NCBI GenBank assembly: GCA_003696955.1
Contig: RFGU01000091.1
Coordinates: forward strand, 1 to 33,579
From: Deltaproteobacteria bacterium
Lineage (GTDB): Bacteria > Myxococcota_A > Polyangia > Nannocystales > Nannocystaceae
Direction of reading: 5' to 3'
Length of the DNA stretch: 33,579 nt
The translations under genes and the position numbers were made by a program. Under the pieces are notes generated by a model that worked only from the letters and a program-made list of their open reading frames with translations, was not told the DNA's origin and ran no database searches. Below are positions 6,257 to 14,978 of the stretch, one piece after another (position 1 is the stretch's first letter; each line of letters begins with the position of its first letter).

Positions 6257-8544
6257 GTAGCCTTCTCCTTTCGGCGGCGGTCCATATGATCGTGGACGAA
6301 ATGGCGCCATTCCCCAGGTTCGTAGTGGAGGCGTAGGGTGAACATCGCGGTCAGTGGCGCCCCCGGCGCCACGTGGAGCGCCGGCAGGGTCGGCGCCTCG
6401 GCCGTGCGCGGATCGAAGCTGCTCGCGTATTCGAGCTGCACGGGGAAGTAGCGGGCGTTCGTGAGGTTGCGGACGGCCACCCCGACCTCGACCCACCGCC
6501 ACCTGAGGTCGGCGCTGGCGTCGGCGACGGCGTAGCCCGGTCCGAACCGCCCGGAAGGCAGCGGACGATGGCCCACCATCGTGGCGCCCACGGCCACGTG
6601 CCAGACGAAGTGCTCCCCCCGCACGTCGAAGTCGTGCCCCGCCACCGCGTCGATGCGCGCCGCGAGCCGCGGTACGTAGGGCACGGCCTTGCCTCGGGCG
6701 ATCCGCCACGGCGCACCGTCGTCGCGCACGTGGGCACGCGCGTAGCTGCCACCGGCACGAAGTGTGAAGACGTCGGCAACCTCGGCCGTAAACGCTACGC
6801 CCGCACCGAAGCGATGGCTCGCCCCGATGTCTCGGTTTCGCCCATCTTCTTCGTCGAACACGAGATCGCGCTCGACGAACGTGTAGTACCCGAACATGCG
6901 ACCGTCGAAGCTGCCGATCCCCTTGGGTTCCGTACCGAAAAGGCGCACGCCACTTTCTGCCGCATGGGTCCGGGTCGGCTCGATGAACGACGCCCCCACG
7001 AGCCCATTGGGATCGGCCGAGCGCAACCCCTGCCCGTAGGCCGTGGTCCACTCCACCATGGAGCCCGTACCGACGGTCACGGACGCCCGAGGCAGCAACG
7101 CCACTGCGGGCATCGGGCGCGAGCGCCGCCCCCCCTCGAGGTCCACCACTTCGGCGGCGAAGGTGGCCATCCGCAGACCGCCGTCGATGGCCAACGACCG
7201 CGCGGGTTCGAGGTGCGCCGAGGCATACGTCGCGAGGTGACGGACGACGAACCGATGGTCGAACAAGGTCGCGTACGGGGTGCCGTCGTCGAACCGCAAC
7301 CGCTCGAGCCGCGCCCTTCCATGGTCCGACCGAACGTCGAATCCCACGTCGAATCCCTGGGATCTGCCGTGCCACGTGCCACGCATGCCCAAGCTTCCTC
7401 GAACCCCCAGGGCGACGAACGCATACCCCTGTTCGATGCCGTCGCCCCGTGGCCCCCCAGGATGGTCCAGATCCGTCGTAAAACCCGTGAAGTTCTCCAC
7501 GAGCCGGTGGTGCTTGCCCACCACGTACCCCCCGAGGGAGAACGGCAGGGCGCCGACGTGACGAAACACCCGTGCGCCGACGCTCCCGCGGTCGAATCTC
7601 CCGCCGAGTCGCGGATCGTAGGCGCAGAACAGGGCCTCGGTGTCCGAGGCACACGGCACCCGCCCCGCCCTGGCGTCGTCGATCCGCACGACGCCCGGGT
7701 GACGAAAGTCGTTGTGGTAGTAGCTACCGAGAACCCGCAGGTGCATGTGGCCACCGAAGTCGTGTTCGTACCCGGCCATGGCGCGCAGACTCGCCACGTC
7801 CCGCTGCTCGCCGTAGCTCGGTCCCCCTTCGACGTCGGCCGCGACGAAGGTGCCGGCGGGCCGCCCGGCCGGGCCGTAGAGCAGGGCGGTGCGCACCTTG
7901 CCCCAGGTATCGACGGTCGTGACGTGATGGAGGCCGCGGTCGGCGAGCCCCACGGAAAAATCGGCACTGCCGGCCACGGCAAAGTCGCCTTGGACCGGAT
8001 CGAACGATCCTTGCGCGAGACGTACACCGGCGACGAGTTCGGGGATCAGGAATCGGGTGTCGGCGAATCCGTGGGCGTCGGTGTTGCCGATCTCGTTGAT
8101 CGGGATGCCATCGACGGTGGTCTCCAGGTCCTTGCCGTCGTCGGACTCGAACCCACGAACGAAGACGGTCCCCGGGTGCGCGGCCTCGGCGAAGCTGCCC
8201 ACGACGACCCCCGGCGACAACTCGAGCAGACTTTCCGGTGTCGCCCGCGGGACGCGCCGCACCTCCTCGAGGTCCACCGCCACCTCACTCGGCGCCTTGC
8301 GCGTGCGGGACGGGCCCGTGTCGTGGAGTTCGACTTCGACGCGCCGGGCACCTTCGTGTTCGGGTAGGTGGGCGTGCCCGTGACGTTCGTGGGCATGGTC
8401 GCGGTCCGGGCCGTGGCCGTGGCCGTCGTCCACGGCGTCCCGCGTATCGTCCGGCGCAGGGGCTGCCCGGGGTTCTCGGGCGTTGGGCGACGCAGCGACG
8501 AGGAACGCCGCGACGCACGGGAACATGGGTGACGTGGGTAGCAT
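6253..8544 (-). CDS. TonB-dependent outer-membrane receptor with His-rich N-terminus
   Basis: This 763-residue protein has a signal peptide (MLPTSPMFPCVAAFLVAAS), then a His-rich stretch at residues 42-63 with eight histidines (GHGHGPDRDHAHERHGHAH). Next comes a plug domain (ATPESLLELSPGVVVGS, then GTVFVRGFESDDG, TTVDGIPINE and VAGVRLAQGSFDPVQG). The rest is a long beta-barrel with the typical late segment VRNLTNARYFPVQLEY. Such receptors import scarce ligands through the outer membrane with energy from TonB/ExbBD, which are not in the window. Histidine-rich segments in this family point to metal ions such as zinc, nickel or copper, but the substrate is inferred only. The ATG at 8544 (GGAG upstream) gives the signal peptide directly. 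Confidence 0.9.
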   Translation of the reverse strand: MLPTSPMFPCVAAFLVAASPNAREPRAAPAPDDTRDAVDDGHGHGPDRDHAHERHGHAHLPEHEGARRVEVELHDTGPSRTRKAPSEVAVDLEEVRRVPRATPESLLELSPGVVVGSFAEAAHPGTVFVRGFESDDGKDLETTVDGIPINEIGNTDAHGFADTRFLIPELVAGVRLAQGSFDPVQGDFAVAGSADFSVGLADRGLHHVTTVDTWGKVRTALLYGPAGRPAGTFVAADVEGGPSYGEQRDVASLRAMAGYEHDFGGHMHLRVLGSYYHNDFRHPGVVRIDDARAGRVPCASDTEALFCAYDPRLGGRFDRGSVGARVFRHVGALPFSLGGYVVGKHHRLVENFTGFTTDLDHPGGPRGDGIEQGYAFVALGVRGSLGMRGTWHGRSQGFDVGFDVRSDHGRARLERLRFDDGTPYATLFDHRFVVRHLATYASAHLEPARSLAIDGGLRMATFAAEVVDLEGGRRSRPMPAVALLPRASVTVGTGSMVEWTTAYGQGLRSADPNGLVGASFIEPTRTHAAESGVRLFGTEPKGIGSFDGRMFGYYTFVERDLVFDEEDGRNRDIGASHRFGAGVAFTAEVADVFTLRAGGSYARAHVRDDGAPWRIARGKAVPYVPRLAARIDAVAGHDFDVRGEHFVWHVAVGATMVGHRPLPSGRFGPGYAVADASADLRWRWVEVGVAVRNLTNARYFPVQLEYASSFDPRTAEAPTLPALHVAPGAPLTAMFTLRLHYEPGEWRHFVHDHMDRRRKEKAT

Positions 8545-8685
8545 CGCAATGGCTCCATGGGGGCCGGCGGTTTGGACGGACTCGACACGGACGAAGCCCC
8601 ACGGGGGCGCCAAGACCGTGCCGAAGCCACGCGCCGTCGCGGCGCGGCCGTCGTCCGCCAACGCCTCGTCGGACGCTGGCGTGCG

Positions 8686-9093
8686 TCAGCAAAGACCGAT
8701 GGGCGGCGACTGCTTGGGCGCGATGCGATGTCGGGGAGGATCCGCGCGGACCGAGACCGTCGGGCGAGCTACGGCCGCGGCGGGCAGCCCCCCCACCGGC
8801 GCGCCGCCGCCATGGGAAAGCGCGACGCCCGTGCGATGCGTCAGGATGCGGCAGTGCTCGTCGGCGTGACCGCCGGGTCCGTCGCCGCGAAGCGAGGCGA
8901 CGCCTTCCGCGGGGCGGTCGACGCGCCCCGAGGGATCCGCCTTCCCCCCATGGCTCCACGTACCGTGGGCGCCGCAGATCCGGTGGCCCTCGGAAGCAGC
9001 GTGGACCACCGGGGCGAGGGAGAACCCAAGCCACGCCAGGACGGCGCACAACACGTGCGGCCACCGTCGTCGCCGGGGATCGGGCAGGCCCAC
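8686..9093 (-). CDS. Small exported Cys/His protein, DUF2946-like
   Basis: This small protein of about 135 residues has a basic N-terminus, a membrane/signal segment (HVLCAVLAWLGFSLAPVVHAA), then HRICGAHGTW, DEHCRILTH and a C-terminus ending APKQSPPIGLC. The plan of one signal helix followed by ICxxHG and HC motifs resembles the DUF2946-type proteins often encoded beside metal-related TonB receptors; I make this match from memory. It precedes the receptor gene by 141 bases on the same strand. The start is uncertain: GTG at 9093 gives a short n-region, TTG at 9129 is possible. It may be a periplasmic metal-binding or assembly factor. Confidence 0.5.
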   Translation of the reverse strand: MGLPDPRRRRWPHVLCAVLAWLGFSLAPVVHAASEGHRICGAHGTWSHGGKADPSGRVDRPAEGVASLRGDGPGGHADEHCRILTHRTGVALSHGGGAPVGGLPAAAVARPTVSVRADPPRHRIAPKQSPPIGLC

Positions 9094-9139
9094 GGGCGCC
9101 AGGTTAGGCCCGTGGCTTTTCCCGCGCAACGGGACATCG

Positions 9140-9145
9140 TACGGT
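9140..9145 (+). promoter_or_regulatory. -10-like box, near-leaderless start
   Basis: TACGGT ends seven bases before the ATG at 9153 and there is no Shine-Dalgarno sequence, suggesting a leaderless transcript for the peptidase gene. Confidence 0.4.
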
Positions 9146-9152
9146 CTCCGCC

Positions 9153-10586
9153 ATGGGATTGCGCCCGATCCTCGCGACGAGCCTTCTGCTCGCAGTCGGC
9201 GCCTGCGACCGCGGGGCGCACGGGGAGACCTGTCCGCCCGAGCCTCCGGCCGTTCCGAAGGCCGGGGCGTCGACCGCCCCCTCGGACGCTCCGGTGACGC
9301 GGATCGGGCGCCGCCGGGACGTGGCCGACACGATGGCTCGCGTCGACCCGGCGCGGATCCGCAGACGCGTCGACCGGCTCGCCGCGTTCGGCACCCGTCA
9401 CACCCTGTCGCGCACCGACAGCCCCGATCGGGGCATCGGCGCCGCGAGAAGCCATTTGGTGGAGGTCATGCAGGCCGCGGCCGACGCATCCCAACGCACC
9501 GACCTGCGGGTCGTCCCCCTGTCGGTCCGGCTCGCCCCCGACGGCCGGCGCATCGACACCGAGGCGGAACTCGTCGACGTGATGGGGGTGATCCCCGGCG
9601 TTCGTCCCGACCGTGCCCGCGAAGCCGTCGTGCTCCTCGGCCACTACGACAGTCGTGCGAGCGACGTGATGGACCGCGAGACCGACGCGCCCGGCGCCGA
9701 CGACAACGCCTCGGGCACGGCCGTCGTCGTCGAGGCGTTCACCGCCCTCGCCCAAGGGCGCTTCGACCGATCGATCTACTGCGTCGCCACGGCCGGGGAG
9801 GAGCAGGGGTTGCTCGGCGCCCGAGCGCTCGCCGAACACCTCGACCGCGAGGGTATCGAAGTGGTCGCCGTCCTCGACTTCGACATCGTCGGTGACCCCA
9901 CGCTGGCAGAGGGCGGCCGGCGGGACGACGCGGTCCGCATGTTCGTGCCCTACGATCCGGCGCTGCGTACCCGAAAGGCCGTCGAACGCGCCATGGCGCT
10001 CGGTACATTCCACGACGGCCCCTCGGCGCACCTGGCACGGCACGTCGCCGAGATCGCGCGGGCCTACGGCACCCTTCGGCCCCACCCGATCCTGCGGGCC
10101 GATCGCTTCCTCCGCGGCGGCGACCACCTGCCCTTCGCCGAAGCGGGCCGTCCCGCCCTCCGCTTCTCGGAGTTCGGCGAGACGTACACGCGCCAACATC
10201 AGGACGTGCGCACCGAAGGCGGGGTGCACTACGGTGACCTACCGGAGTTCGTCGACGCGGCCTACGTCGCCGACGTGGCGCGCCTTGCGGTCGCCGTGGC
10301 CGCGCACGTCGCCGACGCCCCGAGGCCCCCCACGGGGGTGCGCTTCGCCAACGAGGGCCTGGCGACCGACACCACCTTGGTCTTCGAGCCGTCCCCGGAC
10401 GCCGTCGCCCACGAAGTCCTCGTGCGCCCGACCCACGTCTTCTCCTGGCAGGAGGCGTTCGAGGCCGATGCGTCCGGTCGCGTCGTCGTACCGCGGCGGA
10501 TCGACGATGCCGTCTTCGCCGTGCGCGCCGTCGACGCCAAGGGCCGTCGCAGCCTGGCGGTCACGCCCGTCCTGCCGGCACGGTGA
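9153..10586 (+). CDS. Lipoprotein M28-family zinc aminopeptidase/glutaminyl-cyclase-like
   Basis: This 477-residue exported lipoprotein has lipobox VGAC (C18). Residues 60-370 are a peptidase M28 domain with all the expected di-zinc ligands and catalytic residues: GHYDSR (H164), PGADDNASG (D183), the catalytic and bridging glutamates in TAGEEQGLLG (E216, E217), LDFDIVG (D244) and a late histidine in RQHQDV. M28 enzymes release N-terminal amino acids or, in the glutaminyl-cyclase branch, cyclise Gln. The intact ligand set supports an active enzyme but not the specificity. The last 90 residues (from about residue 390) look like a separate beta-sandwich, possibly fibronectin-III-like. It is divergent from the metal module. 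Confidence 0.9.
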   Translation: MGLRPILATSLLLAVGACDRGAHGETCPPEPPAVPKAGASTAPSDAPVTRIGRRRDVADTMARVDPARIRRRVDRLAAFGTRHTLSRTDSPDRGIGAARSHLVEVMQAAADASQRTDLRVVPLSVRLAPDGRRIDTEAELVDVMGVIPGVRPDRAREAVVLLGHYDSRASDVMDRETDAPGADDNASGTAVVVEAFTALAQGRFDRSIYCVATAGEEQGLLGARALAEHLDREGIEVVAVLDFDIVGDPTLAEGGRRDDAVRMFVPYDPALRTRKAVERAMALGTFHDGPSAHLARHVAEIARAYGTLRPHPILRADRFLRGGDHLPFAEAGRPALRFSEFGETYTRQHQDVRTEGGVHYGDLPEFVDAAYVADVARLAVAVAAHVADAPRPPTGVRFANEGLATDTTLVFEPSPDAVAHEVLVRPTHVFSWQEAFEADASGRVVVPRRIDDAVFAVRAVDAKGRRSLAVTPVLPAR

Positions 10587-10675
10587 TCCGCGACCGGCGG
10601 CACCGGACCGTCTGCAAACAGCGTAGGCCCCCGAGGACGCCGTACCCCAGAGTCCGGGTAGCATCGCCAACGACC

Positions 10676-11467
10676 ATGGTGCAGAAGATCCCCGTCGATG
10701 CCCCCGACGATCCGCGGCTCCGGCCGTTCGTCGGGGCTCGCCGCCACCGCGGATCCGGCACGGCGCTGCTCGAGGGCCGCCGGGTCATCGCGCGGGCCGC
10801 CGCGGCGGACGTCTCGGTCTCGGCGGTCCTGGCCACCGAAGCCCACGCCGAGGCCCTCGCGCCCCACCTTGCACCCGACACCCCCCTCTACGTTGCGACC
10901 CACGCCATCCTCGCGCGTACGGCGGGGTTTCGGTTCCACCGCGGGTGCCTCGCCCTGGCGCAGGTCCCTGCCGCCACCCCGTTCGACCCGGCCGTTGCCG
11001 ACGCGATCGAAGGTCCCGTGTGCGCTCCGGTCGGACTCGCCGATCCCAGCAACGTCGGCGCCATCTTGCGGACCGCCTACGTCCTGGGCTTTCGTGCGGT
11101 CCTGCTCGACCCACGCGGCGCCGACCCGTTCGACCCACGCGCGATCCGGGCCTCGGCCGGCTGCGTCTTCGCCCTTCGAAGGTTCACGGCGCCCAGGGTC
11201 GACCTCGCGCTGCTCAAGCTGGCCCGCCGAGGCGCCCGCGTCGTCGCGGCCGAGACGGGGGGGACGCCCCTTTCCCGGGTCTCACGCCGTCCTGCGCCCG
11301 CGGTGCTCGCCGTAGGTGGGGAAGATCGCGGCCTTCCCTCCGCCCTCGTCCGAGGCGTCGAGACCGTCGAGATTCCGACGGCCGCGGCGGACGTGTCGTT
11401 CAACGTCCATGCGGCGTTCGCCATCGTGGCACACGCATTCTTCGGCGACGTCCCCGTTGTCGCTTGA
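10676..11467 (+). CDS. SpoU/TrmH-family RNA 2'-O-ribose methyltransferase
   Basis: This 263-residue protein methylates ribose 2'-OH of tRNA or rRNA using SAM. The SPOUT motifs are clear: motif 1 LADPSNVGAILRTAYVLGF with the catalytic Arg132, motif 2 LAVGGEDRGLP, and motif 3 VEIPTAAADVSFNVHAAFA, which forms the trefoil-knot SAM site. The N-terminal 110 residues hold a weak substrate-binding domain (ALLEGRRVIARA), as in TrmH/RlmB relatives. The target RNA cannot be told from sequence. The ATG at 10676 was chosen because the family N-terminus begins there; TAGCAT lies 11 bases upstream. A DUF2203 gene follows 31 bases later. Confidence 0.9.
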   Translation: MVQKIPVDAPDDPRLRPFVGARRHRGSGTALLEGRRVIARAAAADVSVSAVLATEAHAEALAPHLAPDTPLYVATHAILARTAGFRFHRGCLALAQVPAATPFDPAVADAIEGPVCAPVGLADPSNVGAILRTAYVLGFRAVLLDPRGADPFDPRAIRASAGCVFALRRFTAPRVDLALLKLARRGARVVAAETGGTPLSRVSRRPAPAVLAVGGEDRGLPSALVRGVETVEIPTAAADVSFNVHAAFAIVAHAFFGDVPVVA

Positions 11468-11498
11468 CCTGCCCCGACGAGGGCGCTAGGGCTTGGAC

Positions 11499-11966
11499 GT
11501 GGCCCACCAGACCGTCAGCCTCGACGAAGCCAATGCCCGCTTGCCGCTGCTGCGGCCCCTCGTGGCGTCCGCCATGAAGATCCACGCGCAGCTTCGCCCG
11601 CTCGTCGCACGTCTCGAACAACTCGACATCGACGTGGACCGACGGTTGCTCAACGGCAAGATGCCCGACGACGCCGATCGCTCGGCCCGTTTCGCCATCG
11701 GCCGCGTCCAAGGACTCTATGCGGCCCTGCGCGATCTCCTGGCCGAGATCGAGGACCTCGGTGCGGAACTCAAGGACCTCGAGACGGGGCTCGTCGATTT
11801 CCGGTCGTACCTCGACGGTCGAGAAGAAGTCTATCTGTGCTGGCGGATGGGGGAACCGACCATCGGTCACTACCACGGCCTGGCCGCCGGCTATGCCGGG
11901 CGTCGGCCCGTGACCGGGCTCGAATTCTCGGCCGAACCGTCTTCGGCCGGGCGGCGCCATGCATGA
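11499..11966 (+). CDS. DUF2203 family protein
   Basis: This 155-residue protein matches the DUF2203 family. The N-terminus is VSLDEANARLPLLRPLV, the middle is a long alpha-helical hairpin, and the signature near the end is GLVDFRSYLDGREEVYLCW followed by RMGEPTIGHYHG. Biochemical function is unknown. The family is small, cytosolic and widespread in environmental bacteria. The GTG at 11499 is six bases after TAGGGC; a TTG at 11493 in the same frame is an alternative. It lies in a run of same-direction genes for RNA modification, a phosphodiesterase and YhbY, but shared function is not implied. Confidence 0.85.
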   Translation: MAHQTVSLDEANARLPLLRPLVASAMKIHAQLRPLVARLEQLDIDVDRRLLNGKMPDDADRSARFAIGRVQGLYAALRDLLAEIEDLGAELKDLETGLVDFRSYLDGREEVYLCWRMGEPTIGHYHGLAAGYAGRRPVTGLEFSAEPSSAGRRHA

Positions 11967-11994
11967 CGCCCCCGGCTAGGAGACCGAGGCCGTC

Positions 11995-12789
11995 GTGACG
12001 TCCCCGCCCCCCCGTCCGGCCGTGCCGCTCGTCGTGGCGCATCGAGGATCGAGTGCGCGGCAACCCGAGAACACCTTCGCGGCGTTCGATGCCGCCCTCG
12101 ACGACGGCGCCGATGGACTCGAACTCGACGTGCAGCTCACGGCGGACGGCCGTCCCGTGGTGTTCCACGACGCCGACCTGCGGCGAATCCTGCAGCAGCC
12201 GCGTCGTATCGACCGCGTTCCGTTCTCCCTGCTCGGCTCCCAGGACGTCGCCGCCCACTTCGCCCCCGGCCTGGCACCGGCGAGGGTGCCCGCACTGTCC
12301 GAGATCCTCGACCGCTACCTCGGGCGCACGTACCTGTTCGTGGAACTCAAGCGCCAGCGGACGCGGGCAGCATCCAATGCCCTGCTCGACCGCGTCCTCG
12401 ACATGCTCCCCGGACCGGGACGGGTGGAACGGTTGTGGCTCATCGGATTCTCCCTGCGACTGATGCACCGCGCGAAGGCCCGGCGTCCCGACGTGCCGGT
12501 AGCGTGGACCCACGGCTCGCCCCTCGGGGCGCACGACCGGCTGTCGGCCGCCGCGGCCACGGGGCTCGACGGCCTGCTCCAACCGGCGCGCCACGCCCGG
12601 GCCCGCACCGCCGAACGGCTCCACCGCAACGGACGTTGGTTGCTGACGTACGCCTGCGACGACCCCGACGGCGTACGCACGGCGCTCTCCGCGGGGGCCG
12701 ACGTGCTGATGGCCGACGACCCGGTGCTCCTGCGCCGCAGGGTGGAGGGCTGGCTGCCGCGGTCTTCGAAGGCCCATGCGGGGCCTTGA
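11995..12789 (+). CDS. Glycerophosphodiester phosphodiesterase
   Basis: This 264-residue protein hydrolyses glycerophosphodiesters to an alcohol and glycerol-3-phosphate. The GDPD TIM-barrel motifs are present in order: VVAHRGSSARQPENTFAAF (H16, E25), ADGLELDVQLTADG (E43, D45), PVVFHDADL (H58), a barrel strand YLFVELK, and the C-terminal GADVLMADDPVLL. There is no signal peptide, so it is probably cytosolic (UgpQ-like). The start is GTG at 11995 with AGGAG about 12 bases upstream. It is followed by yhbY after 57 bases. Confidence 0.93.
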   Translation: MTSPPPRPAVPLVVAHRGSSARQPENTFAAFDAALDDGADGLELDVQLTADGRPVVFHDADLRRILQQPRRIDRVPFSLLGSQDVAAHFAPGLAPARVPALSEILDRYLGRTYLFVELKRQRTRAASNALLDRVLDMLPGPGRVERLWLIGFSLRLMHRAKARRPDVPVAWTHGSPLGAHDRLSAAAATGLDGLLQPARHARARTAERLHRNGRWLLTYACDDPDGVRTALSAGADVLMADDPVLLRRRVEGWLPRSSKAHAGP

Positions 12790-12832
12790 GCGCCGAGGGT
12801 GAACCACCCTGACGTCCCGACCCGGCAGCACG

Positions 12833-12838
12833 TAGAAT
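12833..12838 (+). promoter_or_regulatory. -10-like box, near-leaderless start
   Basis: TAGAAT ends eight bases before the ATG of the yhbY-like gene at 12847, with no Shine-Dalgarno sequence. It would serve the yhbY-tldD-tldE-like operon. Confidence 0.45.
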
Positions 12839-12846
12839 CACACGGC

Positions 12847-13164
12847 ATGGCCTCCCCCCTGTCGAGCCGCGCCCGTTCGTACCTTCGCGGCCTTGCCCAT
12901 CATCTCGAACCCGTCGTGCAGGTCGGTGCCGCAGGCTTGACCGACGCCGTCGCACGGGCGGTGACCATTGCCCTCGAGGACCACGAACTGGTGAAGGTCC
13001 AGCTCCCCAAGGGCCTCGCCCCGCGTGAGCGGGCCCAGCTCGCCGCGGACCTCGCTGCAAAGACCGACAGCCACCTGGTGCACCGCATCGGGCGGCGCAT
13101 CGTCCTGTATCGGGCGCGGCGACGCGACGACCCGCACCGCCCCCGAATCGAGCTTCCCGGATGA
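12847..13164 (+). CDS. yhbY: YhbY-type (CRM domain) RNA-binding protein
   Basis: This 105-residue protein consists of one CRM domain, an RNA-binding fold tied to ribosome assembly. Family motifs are visible: SSRARSYLRGLAHHLEPVVQVG, then GLTDAVARAVTIALEDHELVKVQL, and the final strand of the domain SHLVHRIGRRIVLYRA. Length fits the single-domain bacterial proteins. The ATG at 12847 fits the family start; a GTG 48 bases upstream in frame is less likely. Its TGA overlaps the ATG of the next gene (ATGA), an unexpected coupling of a cytosolic ribosome factor with exported TldD-like proteins. Confidence 0.9.
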   Translation: MASPLSSRARSYLRGLAHHLEPVVQVGAAGLTDAVARAVTIALEDHELVKVQLPKGLAPRERAQLAADLAAKTDSHLVHRIGRRIVLYRARRRDDPHRPRIELPG

Positions 13165-14978
13165 CCGATTCCATGCGGGCGTCTGCTTCCCTCGACCGTC
13201 GCGCCGCCGCCTGGCCCCTGGTGTTGGCCGTGGGCGCCGCATGTCATCGGCCATCCGCGCCGGCGCCTCCAGCGCGCCCATGGCCCGAGCCCTCGGTGGC
13301 CGCGGAGAGCTGGTCGGTCCACCGTCCGCAGCCACGCACGACCGACCCGCCCGTCATGGCGACATGGCTCGCCGAGGAGCTCGATCGCCACGTGCAGCGC
13401 CTTGCGGCCGACGACATGGACCCCCCGGCCCACCACCTGGCCTACGACGTCGTCGGCACGGAGCAACTGTGGATCGAGGCGGAGGCCGGCGTGCTCCTGA
13501 CCGACGATTTGGGCGGCGATCGGCTCCTCGACGTGGACGTGCGTGTCGGCTCGCCGGAACTCGACAATGGCCACGCCATGGGCGGCGAGATCGGGCCGGG
13601 ACAGGGGCTCGGCAGCGGAAGCCCGGCGCCGCTCGACGATGTTCGTCTCGCCTTGTCCCAAGCCGTGTGGGCCGAGACCGAGCGACAGTACCGGCAGGCC
13701 ATCACGGCCTACGCCGAGATTCGAAGCGACGTGGACCTGCGTGCCGAGGACGGCGAAGCACCGGACCCCGACTTCAGCTCCGAAGCGCCCGTGGTCGCAT
13801 TCCTGGCCCCTCCCGAGGTCGATTTCGCCGCGATTCGTACGGCCATGCGCCCGACGATCCGTCGGGTGTCCGTGGTCCTGGCCGAAGAACCCCGCGTGCT
13901 CGAAAGCCGAGCCACGCTCGAGGTCGTACGGCGGCATCGCATCTTCGTCGACAGCGGCGGCACGCGCGTCACCGGCGGCAGCGTACGCACGCGCATCGTC
14001 CTCGAGGTCCACGGCCAGGCCGAAGACGGCATGCGACTTTCGAGAACCGCCACCTTCGAAGGCCGTACCCCAGACGACCTCCCGGACCTCGACATCCTCG
14101 AGGAAGCCGCACGGGTGCTCCGGGAAGAACTCGTGGCCCTGCTCGATGCGCCGCTCGCCGAGCCGTACACGGGGCCGGCCCTGCTCGACGGTCGTTCCGC
14201 CGCGGTGTTCTTCCACGAGATCGTGGGCCACCGCCTCGAAGGGCATCGCCAGAAGATCGACGAGGAAGGGCAGACCCTGGCCGGCAAGGTCGGTAAACGG
14301 ATCCTGCCCTGGTTCATCGACATCGTGGACGATCCGACCATCGACCGCATCGGAGACGTGCCGCTGTGGGGTCACTACCTGCACGACGCCGAAGGCATGG
14401 AGGCCCGCCGGGTCGAACTCGTGACGCGCGGCAAGCTTCAGACCTTCCTGCTGAGCCGTTCCCCCGTCGGCCCCTTCGAGCATTCCAACGGTCACGGCCG
14501 ACGTGAACCGGGATACCCCGTGGTGGCACGCCAGGGCAACCTCATCGTGCGCGCACGCAAGCGTCTTCGCCGCGACCAGCTGCGCGAGGCCCTTCTCGAC
14601 GAGGTGCGGCGACAGAAGAAACCCTACGGACTGTGGATCCGCGAGGCGGAAAGCGGCTACACGCTCACCGATCGCCTCGGCCCCCAGGCCTTCAAGGTCA
14701 ACCCGACCCTCGTCTATCGCGTCTACGCCGACGGGCGCCCCGACGAACTCATCCGCGGCGCCGATCTGGTCGGTACGCCACTTTCGGCGTTCGAGGACAT
14801 CGTGGCCGCGGGCGATCGGTCCGTCGTCTTCAACGGGATGTGCGGTGCGGAGAGCGGCTGGGTTCCCGTCAGCGCGGTCAGTCCTTCCATCCTCCTGCGA
14901 TCCGTGGAGATCGAACGCGCAAGCCACGACCGCGACCGGCCACCGCTCCTTCCGCCGCCCAAGGATGGCTCCCCATGA
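13161..14978 (+). CDS. Exported TldD-like metallopeptidase
   Basis: This 605-residue protein belongs to the TldD/PmbA family. The N-terminus has a signal-like hydrophobic stretch (AAWPLVLAVGAAC, a poor lipobox), so it should be exported, unlike cytosolic E. coli TldD. The C-terminal half carries the zinc motif FFHEIVGHRLEG (H352, E353, H357) and FNGMCGAESGWVPV, with the cysteine expected near the metal. Central strands such as RTATFEG and SNGHGRREPG fit the family. The N-terminal 300 residues are more divergent. It begins inside the yhbY stop (ATGA) and ends inside the next start (ATGA). It is probably a partner of the next protein in a TldD/TldE-like heterodimer that trims peptides outside the cytoplasm. 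Confidence 0.85.
   Translation: MTDSMRASASLDRRAAAWPLVLAVGAACHRPSAPAPPARPWPEPSVAAESWSVHRPQPRTTDPPVMATWLAEELDRHVQRLAADDMDPPAHHLAYDVVGTEQLWIEAEAGVLLTDDLGGDRLLDVDVRVGSPELDNGHAMGGEIGPGQGLGSGSPAPLDDVRLALSQAVWAETERQYRQAITAYAEIRSDVDLRAEDGEAPDPDFSSEAPVVAFLAPPEVDFAAIRTAMRPTIRRVSVVLAEEPRVLESRATLEVVRRHRIFVDSGGTRVTGGSVRTRIVLEVHGQAEDGMRLSRTATFEGRTPDDLPDLDILEEAARVLREELVALLDAPLAEPYTGPALLDGRSAAVFFHEIVGHRLEGHRQKIDEEGQTLAGKVGKRILPWFIDIVDDPTIDRIGDVPLWGHYLHDAEGMEARRVELVTRGKLQTFLLSRSPVGPFEHSNGHGRREPGYPVVARQGNLIVRARKRLRRDQLREALLDEVRRQKKPYGLWIREAESGYTLTDRLGPQAFKVNPTLVYRVYADGRPDELIRGADLVGTPLSAFEDIVAAGDRSVVFNGMCGAESGWVPVSAVSPSILLRSVEIERASHDRDRPPLLPPPKDGSP

Noticed and set aside
8545-9152. Possible cobalamin or metal riboswitch before the TonB receptor
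   Set aside because: No B12-box-like conserved core was found, and the 141-base gap before the receptor has no convincing long fold. An upstream gene fills the rest.
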